From Kovacikia minuta CCNUW1 (GTDB taxonomy: Bacteria; Cyanobacteriota; Cyanobacteriia; Leptolyngbyales; Leptolyngbyaceae), in assembly GCF_020091585.1 (NCBI RefSeq), contig NZ_CP083582.1, positions 5,962,536 to 6,026,535 of the forward strand: a stretch of DNA of 64,000 bases, read 5' to 3'. Below the pieces are notes generated by a model. That model was not told where the DNA came from and searched no databases. It worked only from the letters and a program-made list of their open reading frames with translations. Numbering within the stretch: the first letter of the stretch is position 1; every line of letters starts with the position of its first letter. A program made the position numbers and the translations under genes. Below are positions 1-9,050 of the stretch, piece after piece.

Positions 1-386
1 GGAACTGGAGCCGGGGGGAGCGCTGGGAAGTTATACAGGGAATCATCAAAGATCGATGGCGGAGCCTTCGTTGCAGGTGCCTTAGGGGATTGGCTCGGCA
101 GCTTAGTTTGATTGGAAATGGGCGGAAAATTTATCTGAGGATTGGCTAACTCTGGAATACGCGCTTGATCAGCCGGACTGAGTTCGACGACTTTTACTGC
201 CTCTGGCGTTGGTTCCGGTGGCTTTGCCTCAGGCAGTAGGGGCAGAATTGCCCAAAGCAAACCATGCACACCAAGGGAGGCTAAAATTGCCAGGGAAAAA
301 GGTTGGCGAAGGATTTCTAGCGTTTTGTCTAAATTTTCCTGACGGAAGAAATCGGGAAGGTTTTTGGGCAAGGAGGACTGGGACAT
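1..386 (-). CDS. TonB-like / proline-rich membrane-anchored protein, N-terminal part (runs off the window)
   Basis: The minus strand is open from an ATG at 386 to the window edge, giving about 128 residues; the C-terminus lies outside. The protein starts MSQSSLPKNLPDFF, has one hydrophobic segment around residues 30-50 (SLAILASLGVHGLLWAIL), and continues into a Pro/Ala/Glu-rich stretch (PEAKPPEPTPEAV, later SQSPKAPATKAPPS). A short cytoplasmic tail, one membrane helix and a proline-rich spacer is the layout of TonB-type energy transducers, but the diagnostic C-terminal TonB domain is not visible. An ExbB/ExbD pair lies 13 kb away, which is compatible but not evidence of linkage. It could equally be another periplasm-spanning anchored protein. 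Confidence 0.55.
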   Translation of the reverse strand, partial: MSQSSLPKNLPDFFRQENLDKTLEILRQPFSLAILASLGVHGLLWAILPLLPEAKPPEPTPEAVKVVELSPADQARIPELANPQINFPPISNQTKLPSQSPKAPATKAPPSIFDDSLYNFPALPPAPV

Positions 387-426
387 GGCAAATCAAATTC
401 AGTCGTTGAGGCTTGAACGATCGCAT

Positions 427-1038
427 TTTAGGAAAAACACCCTGCTCAATATTAGCGCTGTCGGTCTAAACATTGGCTGCAATGCTGCCAGTTTAGCGGG
501 GGAGGAGGAGGTTTGAGAAGGGAGGAGGGAGGAGGGAGGAGGGAGGAGAGTTTTGAGTTTTGAGTTTTAAGTTATTTCTGACTCCTGATTCCTCCCTTCT
601 GCCCTCTGCCCTCTACCCTTTGCCTTTCTCTCCGTGTCCCCGTGTCCCCCTATCTCCCCTTCTGCCCTCATTCCTCATCCCTCATCCCTTCCCTATTCCT
701 AATTCCTTTCCCAATTTTTATTAACCTAGCGATAAAGTGTGAGGACGAACAGCTTTAAATCCTGTATGTATAAAAGGATCAGGTTAAAAAAAATTGCATC
801 TACGCGAGTGGAATTTCTTAGGAGTGGGCATCCTGACAAGGAAAGCCTGCTCAGGATGGCAATGGTAAGCATCAGTACACACAATTTCACATTGCAGTGC
901 CAAAATCATCCTAGTAGTCTAACGGTCGGACTGGTTGAGCAACGGACTGAATCTACTGGTGCGGCACTAGTAGATAACCCTTTCAGGAATGCATTGCCGA
1001 CAGCACTTGTTAACTCCTAGCCCTATTTTGAGTGTTCT
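427..1038. repeat. Gene-free spacer with purine-rich and pyrimidine-rich short repeats
   Basis: About 610 bases separate the TonB-like gene from the cyclase. Positions 510-550 hold GGGAGGA tandem units, followed by AGTTTTGAGTTTTGAGTTTT-like units and then a pyrimidine-rich run (590-715) made of CTGCCCTCTGCC, CCGTGTCCCCGTGTCC and CTCATCCCTCATCC units. Variants of these strings recur all over the window, including inside genes. The remaining 720-1038 part has no repeat or gene I can support; it presumably carries the cyclase promoter. Confidence 0.7.
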
Positions 1039-3750
1039 ATGACAGCCACATCGCCGCATCTGCCTGATCAAAATCGCACTGAGACCACGATCGACGTTTT
1101 GGCTCACAGCAAAGAAGTTGAAAAAGAAGTAGAGGTGCTTCCGACTCAAAGCGAGGCAGTTGCCAGTGAGATTGTGAGCGATATGCGCGCTCGCAAAGAG
1201 AGCTGGATTGAGCCAGAAGTTGTTTCCGCCGAATCCCGTGGCACCGATCGCCCGGGTTCTAAGGGGGGCGCTTTAACCACAACAAGCGGCACCTTTCGGT
1301 CCTTCCTGGCACCCCTGACGCAGGAAAAGTTCAAAGAAGTGGTGACCGAGGTTGAGCAGAAGCTCGAAATTGTGAATCAAACCCTCACCATGCTGGATAT
1401 GCAGGGGTTTGATGCGGTATTGGAGGAAATGCTTAGCTCCATTACGGCAAAAACGGGCGAGTTACTCAATGCGGATCGAACAACCATTTTTCTACTAGAT
1501 GAAGAAAAGAACGAATTATACACAACGGTTGCCAAGGAAGGGGGCGGTACGGTTGAGATTCGGGTGCCCACGGACAAGGGAATTGCGGGTGAAGTAGCAA
1601 CCTTTAAGAAAACCGTCAATATTCCCTTTGATTTCCATGATGATCCCCGATCTGCCCAGGCAAAAATTCAGTTTAAAAATACGGGCTACCGCACTTACAC
1701 CATGCTTGCCCTGCCACTACTGAATGATCAAGATGATCTGGTGGCAGTGATTCAACTGATCAACAAGCTGAAGAAAAACGTAGACCCGGAAACGCCCCTC
1801 GCCGAGCGCATCGATCTCAAGGGGTTCACCTCCCACGACGAAGAAGTTTTCAGGGAATTCGCGCCCTCGATCCGGCTGATTCTAGAGTCCTCGCGATCGT
1901 TCTATGCGGCGACTCAAAAGCAGCGGGCTGCGAATGCGCTCATCCAGGCAACTCAATCGCTCAGTAAAAGCAGTCTGGACTTGGAATCAACGTTGAAAAA
2001 CGTGATGGATGAAGCCAAGAAGCTGATGGATGCGGACCGCAGTACGCTATGGCTGATTGATGAGGACCGGGATCAACTGTGGACTAAAATTCAGGTTGCA
2101 GATGGTTCTCTCCAGGAAATTCGGCTTCCCAGGGGGGCGGGTTTTGCGGGGCAGGTGGCAACCACTGGCGAACCCCTGCTGATTCCTTTTGACTTGTACG
2201 AGCATCCGAATTCCCAAACCTCCAGGGAAACCGATCGCAAGACCGGCTATCGCACCTGTAGCATGCTGTGTATGCCTGTGTTCAACGCCGATGGAAAACT
2301 GATTGGGGTTACCCAGCTGGTCAATAAAAAGAAAAAAGGGGATTACCCGCCCTACGATCCGGCAAATTATCCCGATGCACCCGATTGCTGGAAGGCAAGC
2401 TTTAACCGGACGGATCAGGAATTCATGGCAACATTCAACATTCAAGCAGGGGTGGCGCTCCAAAATGCCAAACTGTTTGAAACGGTGCGACAACAGGAGC
2501 AGATGCAGCGGGATATCCTGCGATCGCTGAGCAACGGGGTCATTTCCACCAATAAGGAAGGCAAAATCATTGCCGCCAACGAAAGCGCCAAACACATTCT
2601 GGGATTGTCTAGCCAGGACGCAATTGAGGAAAGATTGGTCGAAGAGTTAATCAAAATTGAAAAGGGAGACTTTTCTAAATGGTTCCGTACCTCACTGGCA
2701 GGGAAGGACGAAAAAAGTCGCACCCAGTACTACCCGGATCAAACCCTGCAACCTGTTTTGGGAGAGGAACAGCACAGCATCAACCTCTCCATTAATACGA
2801 TCGCCGATGCCAATGACAGCACCAAGGTATCGGGGGCGCTAGTGGTAATGGAAGACATTAGCGATGAAAAACGGCTCAAAAGCACAATGTATCGCTATAT
2901 GACCCAGGAACTGGCAGAGCAGCTTCTGGAAAATCCTGATGCAGCCAAGATGGGGGGCGATCGCAAAGAAGTTACCGTTCTGTTTTCCGACATTCGCAGT
3001 TACACCACCCTGACCGAAAGCCTCAAGGCGGAAGAAGTGGTGGAAATGCTGAATGACTACTTTGAATCAATGGTGGATGCCGTCTTCCAACACAAAGGTA
3101 CCCTGGATAAGTACATTGGCGACGCGATTATGGCGGTCTTCGGTTCCCCCCTACCGCTGGATGACCACGAGTGGATGGCAGTCCAGACCGCCTTAGAAAT
3201 GCGCCTGCGCCTGACAGAATTCAACGCCAAACGGATTGCTCAAAGCCAGCAACCGATCCGGATTGGCATCGGCATTAACTCTGACATTGTGATCAGCGGC
3301 AACATTGGTTCCAGCAAACGGATGGAGTTTACGGCGATCGGAGATGGGGTCAATTTAGGGTCTCGCCTGGAATCAGCCAGCAAAATCTATGGCACCGATA
3401 TCGTGATTAGCGAGAACACTTACCAACCGTGTGCCGACCTGGTTTGGGCGCGGGAACTGGACTACATTAAGGTTAAGGGCAAGGATCGCCCCGTCAAGGT
3501 CTATGAACTGGTGGGCTTACGAAGTGACCCCCTACCTCCTGAAAAAGAGCAAATTATTGAGCATTACCAGAAGGGTCGGGAATATTATCTGAACCGTAAC
3601 TTCCCAATGGCAATGGCAGAGTTTGGTACCGTTCTTAACCTCGACAAGAACGACAAGTCAGCCACTTTGCACCTGAGCCGCTGCCAGCACTGGCTGCAAA
3701 ACCCCCCAGAAGATTTGTGGGATGGCTCCTGGGCACTAACAGAAAAATAA
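1039..3750 (+). CDS. cyaB: Adenylate cyclase, GAF-GAF-PAS-cyclase, CyaB type
   Basis: Predicted class III adenylate cyclase making cAMP from ATP. Order of domains in 903 residues: a variable N-terminus (1-110), GAF-A (about 120-285), GAF-B (about 300-480), PAS (about 490-620), cyclase homology domain (about 640-820) and a short TPR-like C-terminus (about 835-900). Both GAF domains carry the NK...F...DE-type signature of cyclic-nucleotide GAFs (NKLKK...FTSHDEE; NKKKK...FNRTDQE). In the cyclase domain, metal-binding Asp residues lie in FSDIRS and GDAIM, the adenine-selecting pair is K691 (LDKYIGD) and T765 (EFTAIGD), and the N/R pair is in VNLGSRLE. The K/T pair argues for adenylate rather than guanylate cyclase. 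The layout matches Anabaena CyaB1/CyaB2, where the GAF domains sense cAMP. Likely cytosolic; no TM segment seen. Confidence 0.9.
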   Translation: MTATSPHLPDQNRTETTIDVLAHSKEVEKEVEVLPTQSEAVASEIVSDMRARKESWIEPEVVSAESRGTDRPGSKGGALTTTSGTFRSFLAPLTQEKFKEVVTEVEQKLEIVNQTLTMLDMQGFDAVLEEMLSSITAKTGELLNADRTTIFLLDEEKNELYTTVAKEGGGTVEIRVPTDKGIAGEVATFKKTVNIPFDFHDDPRSAQAKIQFKNTGYRTYTMLALPLLNDQDDLVAVIQLINKLKKNVDPETPLAERIDLKGFTSHDEEVFREFAPSIRLILESSRSFYAATQKQRAANALIQATQSLSKSSLDLESTLKNVMDEAKKLMDADRSTLWLIDEDRDQLWTKIQVADGSLQEIRLPRGAGFAGQVATTGEPLLIPFDLYEHPNSQTSRETDRKTGYRTCSMLCMPVFNADGKLIGVTQLVNKKKKGDYPPYDPANYPDAPDCWKASFNRTDQEFMATFNIQAGVALQNAKLFETVRQQEQMQRDILRSLSNGVISTNKEGKIIAANESAKHILGLSSQDAIEERLVEELIKIEKGDFSKWFRTSLAGKDEKSRTQYYPDQTLQPVLGEEQHSINLSINTIADANDSTKVSGALVVMEDISDEKRLKSTMYRYMTQELAEQLLENPDAAKMGGDRKEVTVLFSDIRSYTTLTESLKAEEVVEMLNDYFESMVDAVFQHKGTLDKYIGDAIMAVFGSPLPLDDHEWMAVQTALEMRLRLTEFNAKRIAQSQQPIRIGIGINSDIVISGNIGSSKRMEFTAIGDGVNLGSRLESASKIYGTDIVISENTYQPCADLVWARELDYIKVKGKDRPVKVYELVGLRSDPLPPEKEQIIEHYQKGREYYLNRNFPMAMAEFGTVLNLDKNDKSATLHLSRCQHWLQNPPEDLWDGSWALTEK

Positions 3751-4285
3751 TCAGGTAGAGTTTCCGGATTCTGCCCAAATCTTAGAGGTTTAAGCGACGA
3801 TGTAGGTTACGAGGTGCAATTTTGGGTTAACCCCTTTGGGGTTTGCGTAAATTTATCAGGGTAAATTCAAGCTTAGCGCTGGCTCAACCCAGATCCAGGG
3901 CTGACATCACTACCATCCTGATTGGTAAGGATAAAGTAATGAATCACTTCATTGCTCTTTGCATTCAGGGGTTTTATCTACTCGTTCCCTGCCCTTATGT
4001 GATGGCGATACGAGGTCAACCGTTTCATCCACTCCCACGACCTGTTGAAGGTGCAGGAGTTGCTTAAGCCTGCATCCTTCGTTTATAACTCGGTAAACCT
4101 TTGTCTGCTCAAACTGAATCGTCAGGCTAATTCTCCCTGGAGAGAAATAAATCTATTTCTACGCTTTTATCACTTACTCTGAGTGCCTGCCCATTACTGG
4201 TGTATTACCTCATGCACCAACACTCTAAGGCTAATAAGACTGATTTTGGGTTCGATCCATATTTTCCCATTTTCTAGCGAGGTCT
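3751..4285. other. Gene-free spacer between cyclase and histidine kinase
   Basis: About 535 bases without a supportable gene. The only structure I see is a small perfect hairpin, AACCCC-TTT-GGGGTT at 3829-3843, about 80 bases after the cyclase stop. It lacks a following T-run, so it is at best a weak terminator candidate. A string resembling a tRNA T-loop near 4250 has no matching acceptor stem. Confidence 0.5.
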
Positions 4286-6844
4286 ATGCAATCATCTTCT
4301 GAATCATCCCAGGTTGCCGTCCAACCAGGCTCCGCTGAAGAGTCGTTGAAAATGCTCCAGCGGGTGGTGGATCACCTGCCCCAAGCGATCGCCTGGCGGG
4401 ACAAAAACTCCACCTTCCTGGGGTGCAACCGGGTGTTTGCTGAAGCTGTGGGATTGAATGATCCGGGGGAAATCGTGGGTAGAAATGTCCAGGCAATGAC
4501 CTGGGCAAGTCAACCGCTGGACTTTTTACGTCAGCACGATCCAGAATTCATCGCCCAAAACCGCACAACGCATCACTCGCTTGCATCCTGTATGCAACCG
4601 GATGGACAGCAAACCTGGCTGGATATAAGACAAATTCCACTGCAAGATGAGCAAGGTGAGGTGATTGGGTTGCTGGCTGTGATTGAAGATGTGACCCAGC
4701 GCCAACAGTCCGAGCTGGAAAATCGCGTTGAAGTCCGCACCGCAGAACTGTTGACCATCAACCAGGTACTCCAGGCAGAAATTGTGGAACGCCGTCAGGC
4801 AGAAGCGGCTCTGCGGGAAAGTGAAGCGCGGTTACGGGGGCTGGTCGATAATCTTCCCTTTTGTTTCTGGGTTTGCGATCGCGATCGGCGCTACATTCTG
4901 CAAAATGCCCTTGATGTGCGGCAATGGGGGTCTGTTGTGGGCAAACGTTTGGATGAATTGAATTTATCTCCGGCAGATCTGGAGCATTGGCAAACCCTCT
5001 ACAGCTCTGCTTTAGCCGGTGCAGTTGTTCAATCCGACTATCAGTACGAGGATGACCGGGGAATACGCTTTTGCAAAACTATCCTGGCTCCTGTCCAGGA
5101 CAGCGGCAACACTTACGGAGTGTTGGGCATCAACTTCGATGTTACAGAGCAAAAACGGGCGGAAGATGCCCTGCGGGAAAGTGAAGCACGCTTGCGGGCA
5201 CTGGTGAACAATCTCCCTTTTGGTTTCTGGGCATCGGATACGGAAAGCCGCCACACCATGCAAAATGCAGCCTCGATCGCCCAGTGGGGAAATTTGCTCG
5301 ACAAACGCCCACAAGAGCTGAATTTGCCCGCCGATGTTCTGCAAGCCTGGCTCGCAAATAACGCCCGTGTTTTAGCGGGTGAAGTTGTCCGGTTTGAAAA
5401 GCGCTACCAAAAGGAGAATAACACCTGGATTTGTGCGACAACCCTGGCTCCAGTTTGGGATGGGAAGGAGATTCGGGGACTGCTCGGTGTTGATATTGAT
5501 GTGACCGAACAACGACTGGCGGAGGAAGCAATCCGTGAAAATGAAGAACGGTTGCGCCTGGTGCTAGAAAGTATGCCCGTGATGATGGATGCCTTTGATG
5601 CAGAGGGCAATATCATCATGTGGAACAGCGAATGTGAGCGGGTTACTGGCTACAGTGCGAGAGAAATTATTCGAAATCCACAAGCCTTAGAACTGCTTTA
5701 TCCCGATTTGGAATATCGATCGCGCATGTTGCTGGAGTGGGAAAGGTTAGGCAACAACTTTCGGAATTGGGAATGGGAAATTGGCTGTAAAGATGGCAGC
5801 AGCAAAACCATTCTGTGGTCAAATTTGTCTGAGCAATTCCCCATTCCCGGCTGGGCAGGGTGGGGCATTGGGATCGACATCAGCGATCGCAAACGGGTTG
5901 AGATCGAACGCCAACAAGCGGAAATCGCTTTACGCCAATCGGAACAGCAATTGCGCGAACAGGCACAGGCGCTAGAGCAGACCCTGAGAGAATTACAGCG
6001 AACCCAGGCACAAATGGTTCAAAGCGAAAAAATGTCCAGTCTGGGGCAACTCGTGGCTGGAGTCGCTCACGAGATCAACAATCCGGTCAACTTTATCTAT
6101 GGCAACCTGAACCACGCCGATGGATACATCCAGGATTTGCTCGATCTGATTGCGCTTTACCAGCAGCACTACTCCAACCCGGTCTCCACCATCCAATTGA
6201 AAATCGACGAGATTGACCTGGACTTTGTAATCGAGGATTTGCCCAAGCTGTTGTCCTCCATGCGCATGGGAGCCGATCGCATCCAGAAAATTGTTCGATC
6301 GCTGCGCACCTTCTCCCGGATGGACGAAGCCGAAGTCAAAACCGTCGATATCCATGAAGGCATCGACAGTACCCTGATGATCCTGCAAAGCCGCCTGAAG
6401 GCAAAAGGTGACCAGGTAGAAATTGAGGTGATTAAAGCCTACGGAGAACTGCCCCAGGTTGAGTGCTACCCCGGACAACTGAACCAGGTGTTTATGAATA
6501 TTCTGGCAAATGCGATCGACGCCTTAGAAGAAGGAAGTGCGGAGGCAGAAAGCGCTTCCCATTCCCCACTCCCCATTCCCACCATTCGAATTCATACCGA
6601 ACTCCTCAAGGGCGATCGCATCCGGGTCATCATTGCAGACAACGGTCCTGGCATTCCCCCCGAAAAACTGCAACGCTTGTTTGACCCCTTTTTTACCACC
6701 AAACCTGTCGGTAAAGGAACTGGGCTGGGACTATCAATCAGCTACCAAATTGTGGTGGACAAGCACCAAGGAGACTTGCAGTGCTTCTCCATTCCGGGCG
6801 AAGGCACAGAGTTTCACATCGAGATCCCAATCAACCAGGGATAG
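4286..6844 (+). CDS. Multi-PAS hybrid-less sensor histidine kinase
   Basis: Predicted soluble sensor kinase of 852 residues. Four PAS modules precede the kinase core: PAS1 about 20-145, PAS2 about 185-290, PAS3 about 300-410 and PAS4 about 425-540. The first three are followed by the usual EDVTQRQ / FDVTEQK / IDVTEQR exits, and PAS2 and PAS3 look like a recent internal duplication (both start LRESEARLR). A coiled-coil linker leads to HisKA with phospho-acceptor H595 in GVAHEINNPVNF, then HATPase_c with N-box NQVFMNILANAIDAL, G1 ADNGPGIP and G2 GKGTGLGLS. There is no receiver domain and no TM helix. Between N-box and G1 sits a short SPLPIP segment encoded by a CCCCACTCCCCATTCCC run like the local spacer repeats. 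Target regulator unknown; the ligands of the PAS domains cannot be read from sequence. Confidence 0.9.
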   Translation: MQSSSESSQVAVQPGSAEESLKMLQRVVDHLPQAIAWRDKNSTFLGCNRVFAEAVGLNDPGEIVGRNVQAMTWASQPLDFLRQHDPEFIAQNRTTHHSLASCMQPDGQQTWLDIRQIPLQDEQGEVIGLLAVIEDVTQRQQSELENRVEVRTAELLTINQVLQAEIVERRQAEAALRESEARLRGLVDNLPFCFWVCDRDRRYILQNALDVRQWGSVVGKRLDELNLSPADLEHWQTLYSSALAGAVVQSDYQYEDDRGIRFCKTILAPVQDSGNTYGVLGINFDVTEQKRAEDALRESEARLRALVNNLPFGFWASDTESRHTMQNAASIAQWGNLLDKRPQELNLPADVLQAWLANNARVLAGEVVRFEKRYQKENNTWICATTLAPVWDGKEIRGLLGVDIDVTEQRLAEEAIRENEERLRLVLESMPVMMDAFDAEGNIIMWNSECERVTGYSAREIIRNPQALELLYPDLEYRSRMLLEWERLGNNFRNWEWEIGCKDGSSKTILWSNLSEQFPIPGWAGWGIGIDISDRKRVEIERQQAEIALRQSEQQLREQAQALEQTLRELQRTQAQMVQSEKMSSLGQLVAGVAHEINNPVNFIYGNLNHADGYIQDLLDLIALYQQHYSNPVSTIQLKIDEIDLDFVIEDLPKLLSSMRMGADRIQKIVRSLRTFSRMDEAEVKTVDIHEGIDSTLMILQSRLKAKGDQVEIEVIKAYGELPQVECYPGQLNQVFMNILANAIDALEEGSAEAESASHSPLPIPTIRIHTELLKGDRIRVIIADNGPGIPPEKLQRLFDPFFTTKPVGKGTGLGLSISYQIVVDKHQGDLQCFSIPGEGTEFHIEIPINQG

Positions 6845-6903
6845 AAAGCAGTGGGCAAAAGGCAGGGGATTGCTGATTTCCTTCTGGCTCCTGACTCCAA
6901 CCC

Positions 6904-7009
6904 CTAGAACGCCGGTACAGAAACCGGGTTTCTTCTCTGAGATGCTCAAGTTTCGTTGCATATCCTCACCAGAAACCCGGTTTCTCGAAATACTGTCCCG
7001 ATGCTCTAG
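6904..7009 (+). repeat. 106-bp CTAG-ended palindromic element, copy 1 (MITE-like)
   Basis: The element begins CTAGAACGCCGGTACAG and ends in the imperfect inverse of this (reverse complement CTAGAGCATCGGGACAG). Inside are two inverted copies of AGAAACCGGGTTTCT, itself a palindrome. There is no coding capacity. It is the first unit of a tandem pair. Confidence 0.85.
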
Positions 7010-7030
7010 CCCCTACCTCCTAACTCCTAA

Positions 7031-7136
7031 CTAGAACGCCGGTACAGAAACCGGGTTTCTTCTCTGAGATGCTCAAGTTTCGTTGCATATCCTCACCAGA
7101 AACCCGGTTTCTCGAAATACTGTCCCGATGCTCTAG
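7031..7136 (+). repeat. 106-bp CTAG-ended palindromic element, copy 2
   Basis: Same length as copy 1 and apparently identical to it, separated by 21 bases of CCTAACTCCTAACT-type repeat. The pair suggests a tandem duplication including the spacer. From 7137 to 7400 I see no further gene or repeat; that stretch precedes the efflux adaptor and should hold its promoter. Confidence 0.85.
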
Positions 7137-7400
7137 CCCCTAGCCCCTAACTCCTAACTCCTCCCAAAACCTAATTTGAACCAATCTTCGCTGTTGCCAG
7201 TCTAAGCTTATGGGTTACTTTCCCAGCCAGCCTGACTGTTTCCCTAACACCTGGTTCACCAGCCTTTTGGGTGGTTTTTCCATGAAGTCTCCCTATCTAT
7301 AGATGGCTCGATTGCAAAGAATTGTTACGATCTGGCTGGTTCAGTTAACTCGTAACGCGATTTGCTTTGTTCTTTCACCTAATGCATTCGAAAAAATTCT

Positions 7401-8819
7401 ATGCCTCCCTCAGTTCGCCCAATGATTCCTTGTTCCTCTGCTGAACTGCTCGATCCATCCCGCAGACCCGACTTGGGCTGGATTGCTCGCTGGAGTCTCT
7501 TAGCCGGAACGATGGTTGCTCTTTCAGGATGTGGGTTGTTGCCTAAAGGGGAAGCTGAAGCACAGACACGATCGCCTGGTGCCAACCGCAATCAAGGTTC
7601 TGCTGCGGTTGATGTAGCGATCGCCAAAACCGCCCCCCTGGAAACAGCGAGAGAATACACGGGAACCACCCAACCCATCCAGGAAGTATCCATTCGTGCC
7701 CAGGTAGAAGGGCAACTGCAAAGCTTAAACGTTGATGTGGGCGATCGTATTCAGCGGGGTCAAATTCTGGCTCAGATTGATGATTCCATTCTGGAATCCG
7801 CAGCAGCCCAAGCCCAGGCTGAACTTGCCTCCCGCCGCTCCGAAATTAGCCAATTACAAACTCAGGTCAGCGATGCCAGAACACGGGTAGAACAGTCCCG
7901 GTTGCAACTTCAGCAAGCAGAAACCGATGCGGCTCGCTACGAACGATTGGCACGGGAAGGCGCAGTGACCCAGCAACAGGCAGAGCAAGCCCGCACCCAG
8001 GCAAAAACTGCATCTCAGGTGTTGCGTTCTGCCCAGGAGCAGGTGCGGAACCAGCAACAGGCGATCGCCGCTGCCACAGGTCGCGTTACTGCCCAACAGG
8101 CAGTGGTCGCCCAACAACAGGAGCGGCGATCCTATGCGGTGCTAACTTCTCCGATTAATGGTTCCGTTTTGAATCGTTTGACAGAACAGGGCAACCTGGT
8201 TCAACCAGGAAATGAACTTTTGCGATTAGGGGATTTTAGCCGGGCGAAGGTGACCGTTCAGGTTTCGGAACTGGAGTTGGCAAATGTCCGCCTGGGCAGT
8301 ACCGCTCAGGTACGGTTGGATGCCTTTCCACAACAGCAATTTACGGGTAGAGTGACGCGCGTTTCCCCAGCAGCCAACCCTACTTCGCGATTGATTCCAG
8401 TAGAAGTGACCATTCCCAACCCCACAGGAAGAATAGGTAGTGGCTTGCTGGCACGGGTCACCTTTGGACAACGGGCCGCCAAAAATGTGGTAGTGCCATT
8501 GACTGCAATTCAGGACGATCGCACCCAAAACCGCGAACAACCCCCCAATTCGTCTGGGGATTCATCCAAGGCAAAGTCAGGCACATCGGGTAGCACCCGT
8601 TCCAACCGAGCGCAGAAAACCCAGGGTGTTCTATTTGTGGTCACTGGAGAAGGCGAACAGGCAAGCGTTGCATCCCGATCAGTGGCATTGGGACAACGAG
8701 CAGATGGCAAAGTAGAAATTCTTTCTGGCTTAAAATCTGGAGAACGCTTTGTGATTCGCAGTGGCAAGCCGCTCAAGGATGGTGAAAAAGTTCGCCTCAG
8801 TATCCTTTCAGAAAAATAG
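7401..8819 (+). CDS. RND efflux periplasmic adaptor (membrane fusion protein), lipoprotein
   Basis: Adaptor subunit expected to bridge the RND permease downstream to an outer-membrane channel. It has 472 residues; a hydrophobic segment ends in a lipobox, LSGC with C44, so the mature protein is probably lipid-anchored. The order is biotinyl-lipoyl/barrel-sandwich half (VEGQLQSLNVDVGDRIQRGQ), a long Ala/Gln-rich coiled coil (about 135-250), the second lipoyl half (SPINGSVLNRLTEQGNLVQPG), the beta-barrel, and a membrane-proximal domain. A Ser/Asn/Lys-rich stretch (about 375-405) interrupts the last domain and looks like a loop expansion. A second ATG at codon 8 is also a possible start. The permease follows after 231 bases, so they probably form one operon. 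Confidence 0.88.
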   Translation: MPPSVRPMIPCSSAELLDPSRRPDLGWIARWSLLAGTMVALSGCGLLPKGEAEAQTRSPGANRNQGSAAVDVAIAKTAPLETAREYTGTTQPIQEVSIRAQVEGQLQSLNVDVGDRIQRGQILAQIDDSILESAAAQAQAELASRRSEISQLQTQVSDARTRVEQSRLQLQQAETDAARYERLAREGAVTQQQAEQARTQAKTASQVLRSAQEQVRNQQQAIAAATGRVTAQQAVVAQQQERRSYAVLTSPINGSVLNRLTEQGNLVQPGNELLRLGDFSRAKVTVQVSELELANVRLGSTAQVRLDAFPQQQFTGRVTRVSPAANPTSRLIPVEVTIPNPTGRIGSGLLARVTFGQRAAKNVVVPLTAIQDDRTQNREQPPNSSGDSSKAKSGTSGSTRSNRAQKTQGVLFVVTGEGEQASVASRSVALGQRADGKVEILSGLKSGERFVIRSGKPLKDGEKVRLSILSEK

Positions 8820-9050
8820 TTTTAAGTTCTAGGTTCTAAGTTTTGAGTTGGAGCCACAGATTAGTTGTCCCAACTTTGTAAAAGAAGTCAAGAGACATAA
8901 GGATTTAAGGGCATCAGGATGAGCTTCTAGATCGATCTCTTCCCCCCCTTCTCCAGAACTCCTGCACGATTCAAAACTCAGAACTCAAAATTCAAAACTT
9001 AAAACTCAAAACTTAAAACTTAAAACTCAAAACTCAAACCTGAAACACTC
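8820..9050. repeat. Short tandem repeats with mutual complementarity
   Basis: The left part (8820-8850) contains AAGTTCTAGGTTCTAAG and TTTTGAGTT. The right part (8970-9045) is a run of AAAACTCAAAACTTAAAACT units. The two parts are largely complementary, so a transcript from adaptor to permease could fold here. Confidence 0.65.

Noticed and set aside
739-1020. 93-codon plus-strand frame just upstream of the cyclase
   Set aside because: GTG start without a ribosome site, no recognisable domain, composition unlike neighbouring proteins; more likely leader sequence.
2047-2595. 182-codon minus-strand frame opposite the cyclase
   Set aside because: Lies wholly inside the GAF-coding region and has no family features.
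3843-4067. 74-codon plus-strand frame in the spacer before the histidine kinase
   Set aside because: No ribosome site and no family resemblance; random open frame.
4241-4270. GGTTCGATCC string resembling a tRNA T-loop
   Set aside because: No complementary acceptor or anticodon arms in the surrounding sequence.
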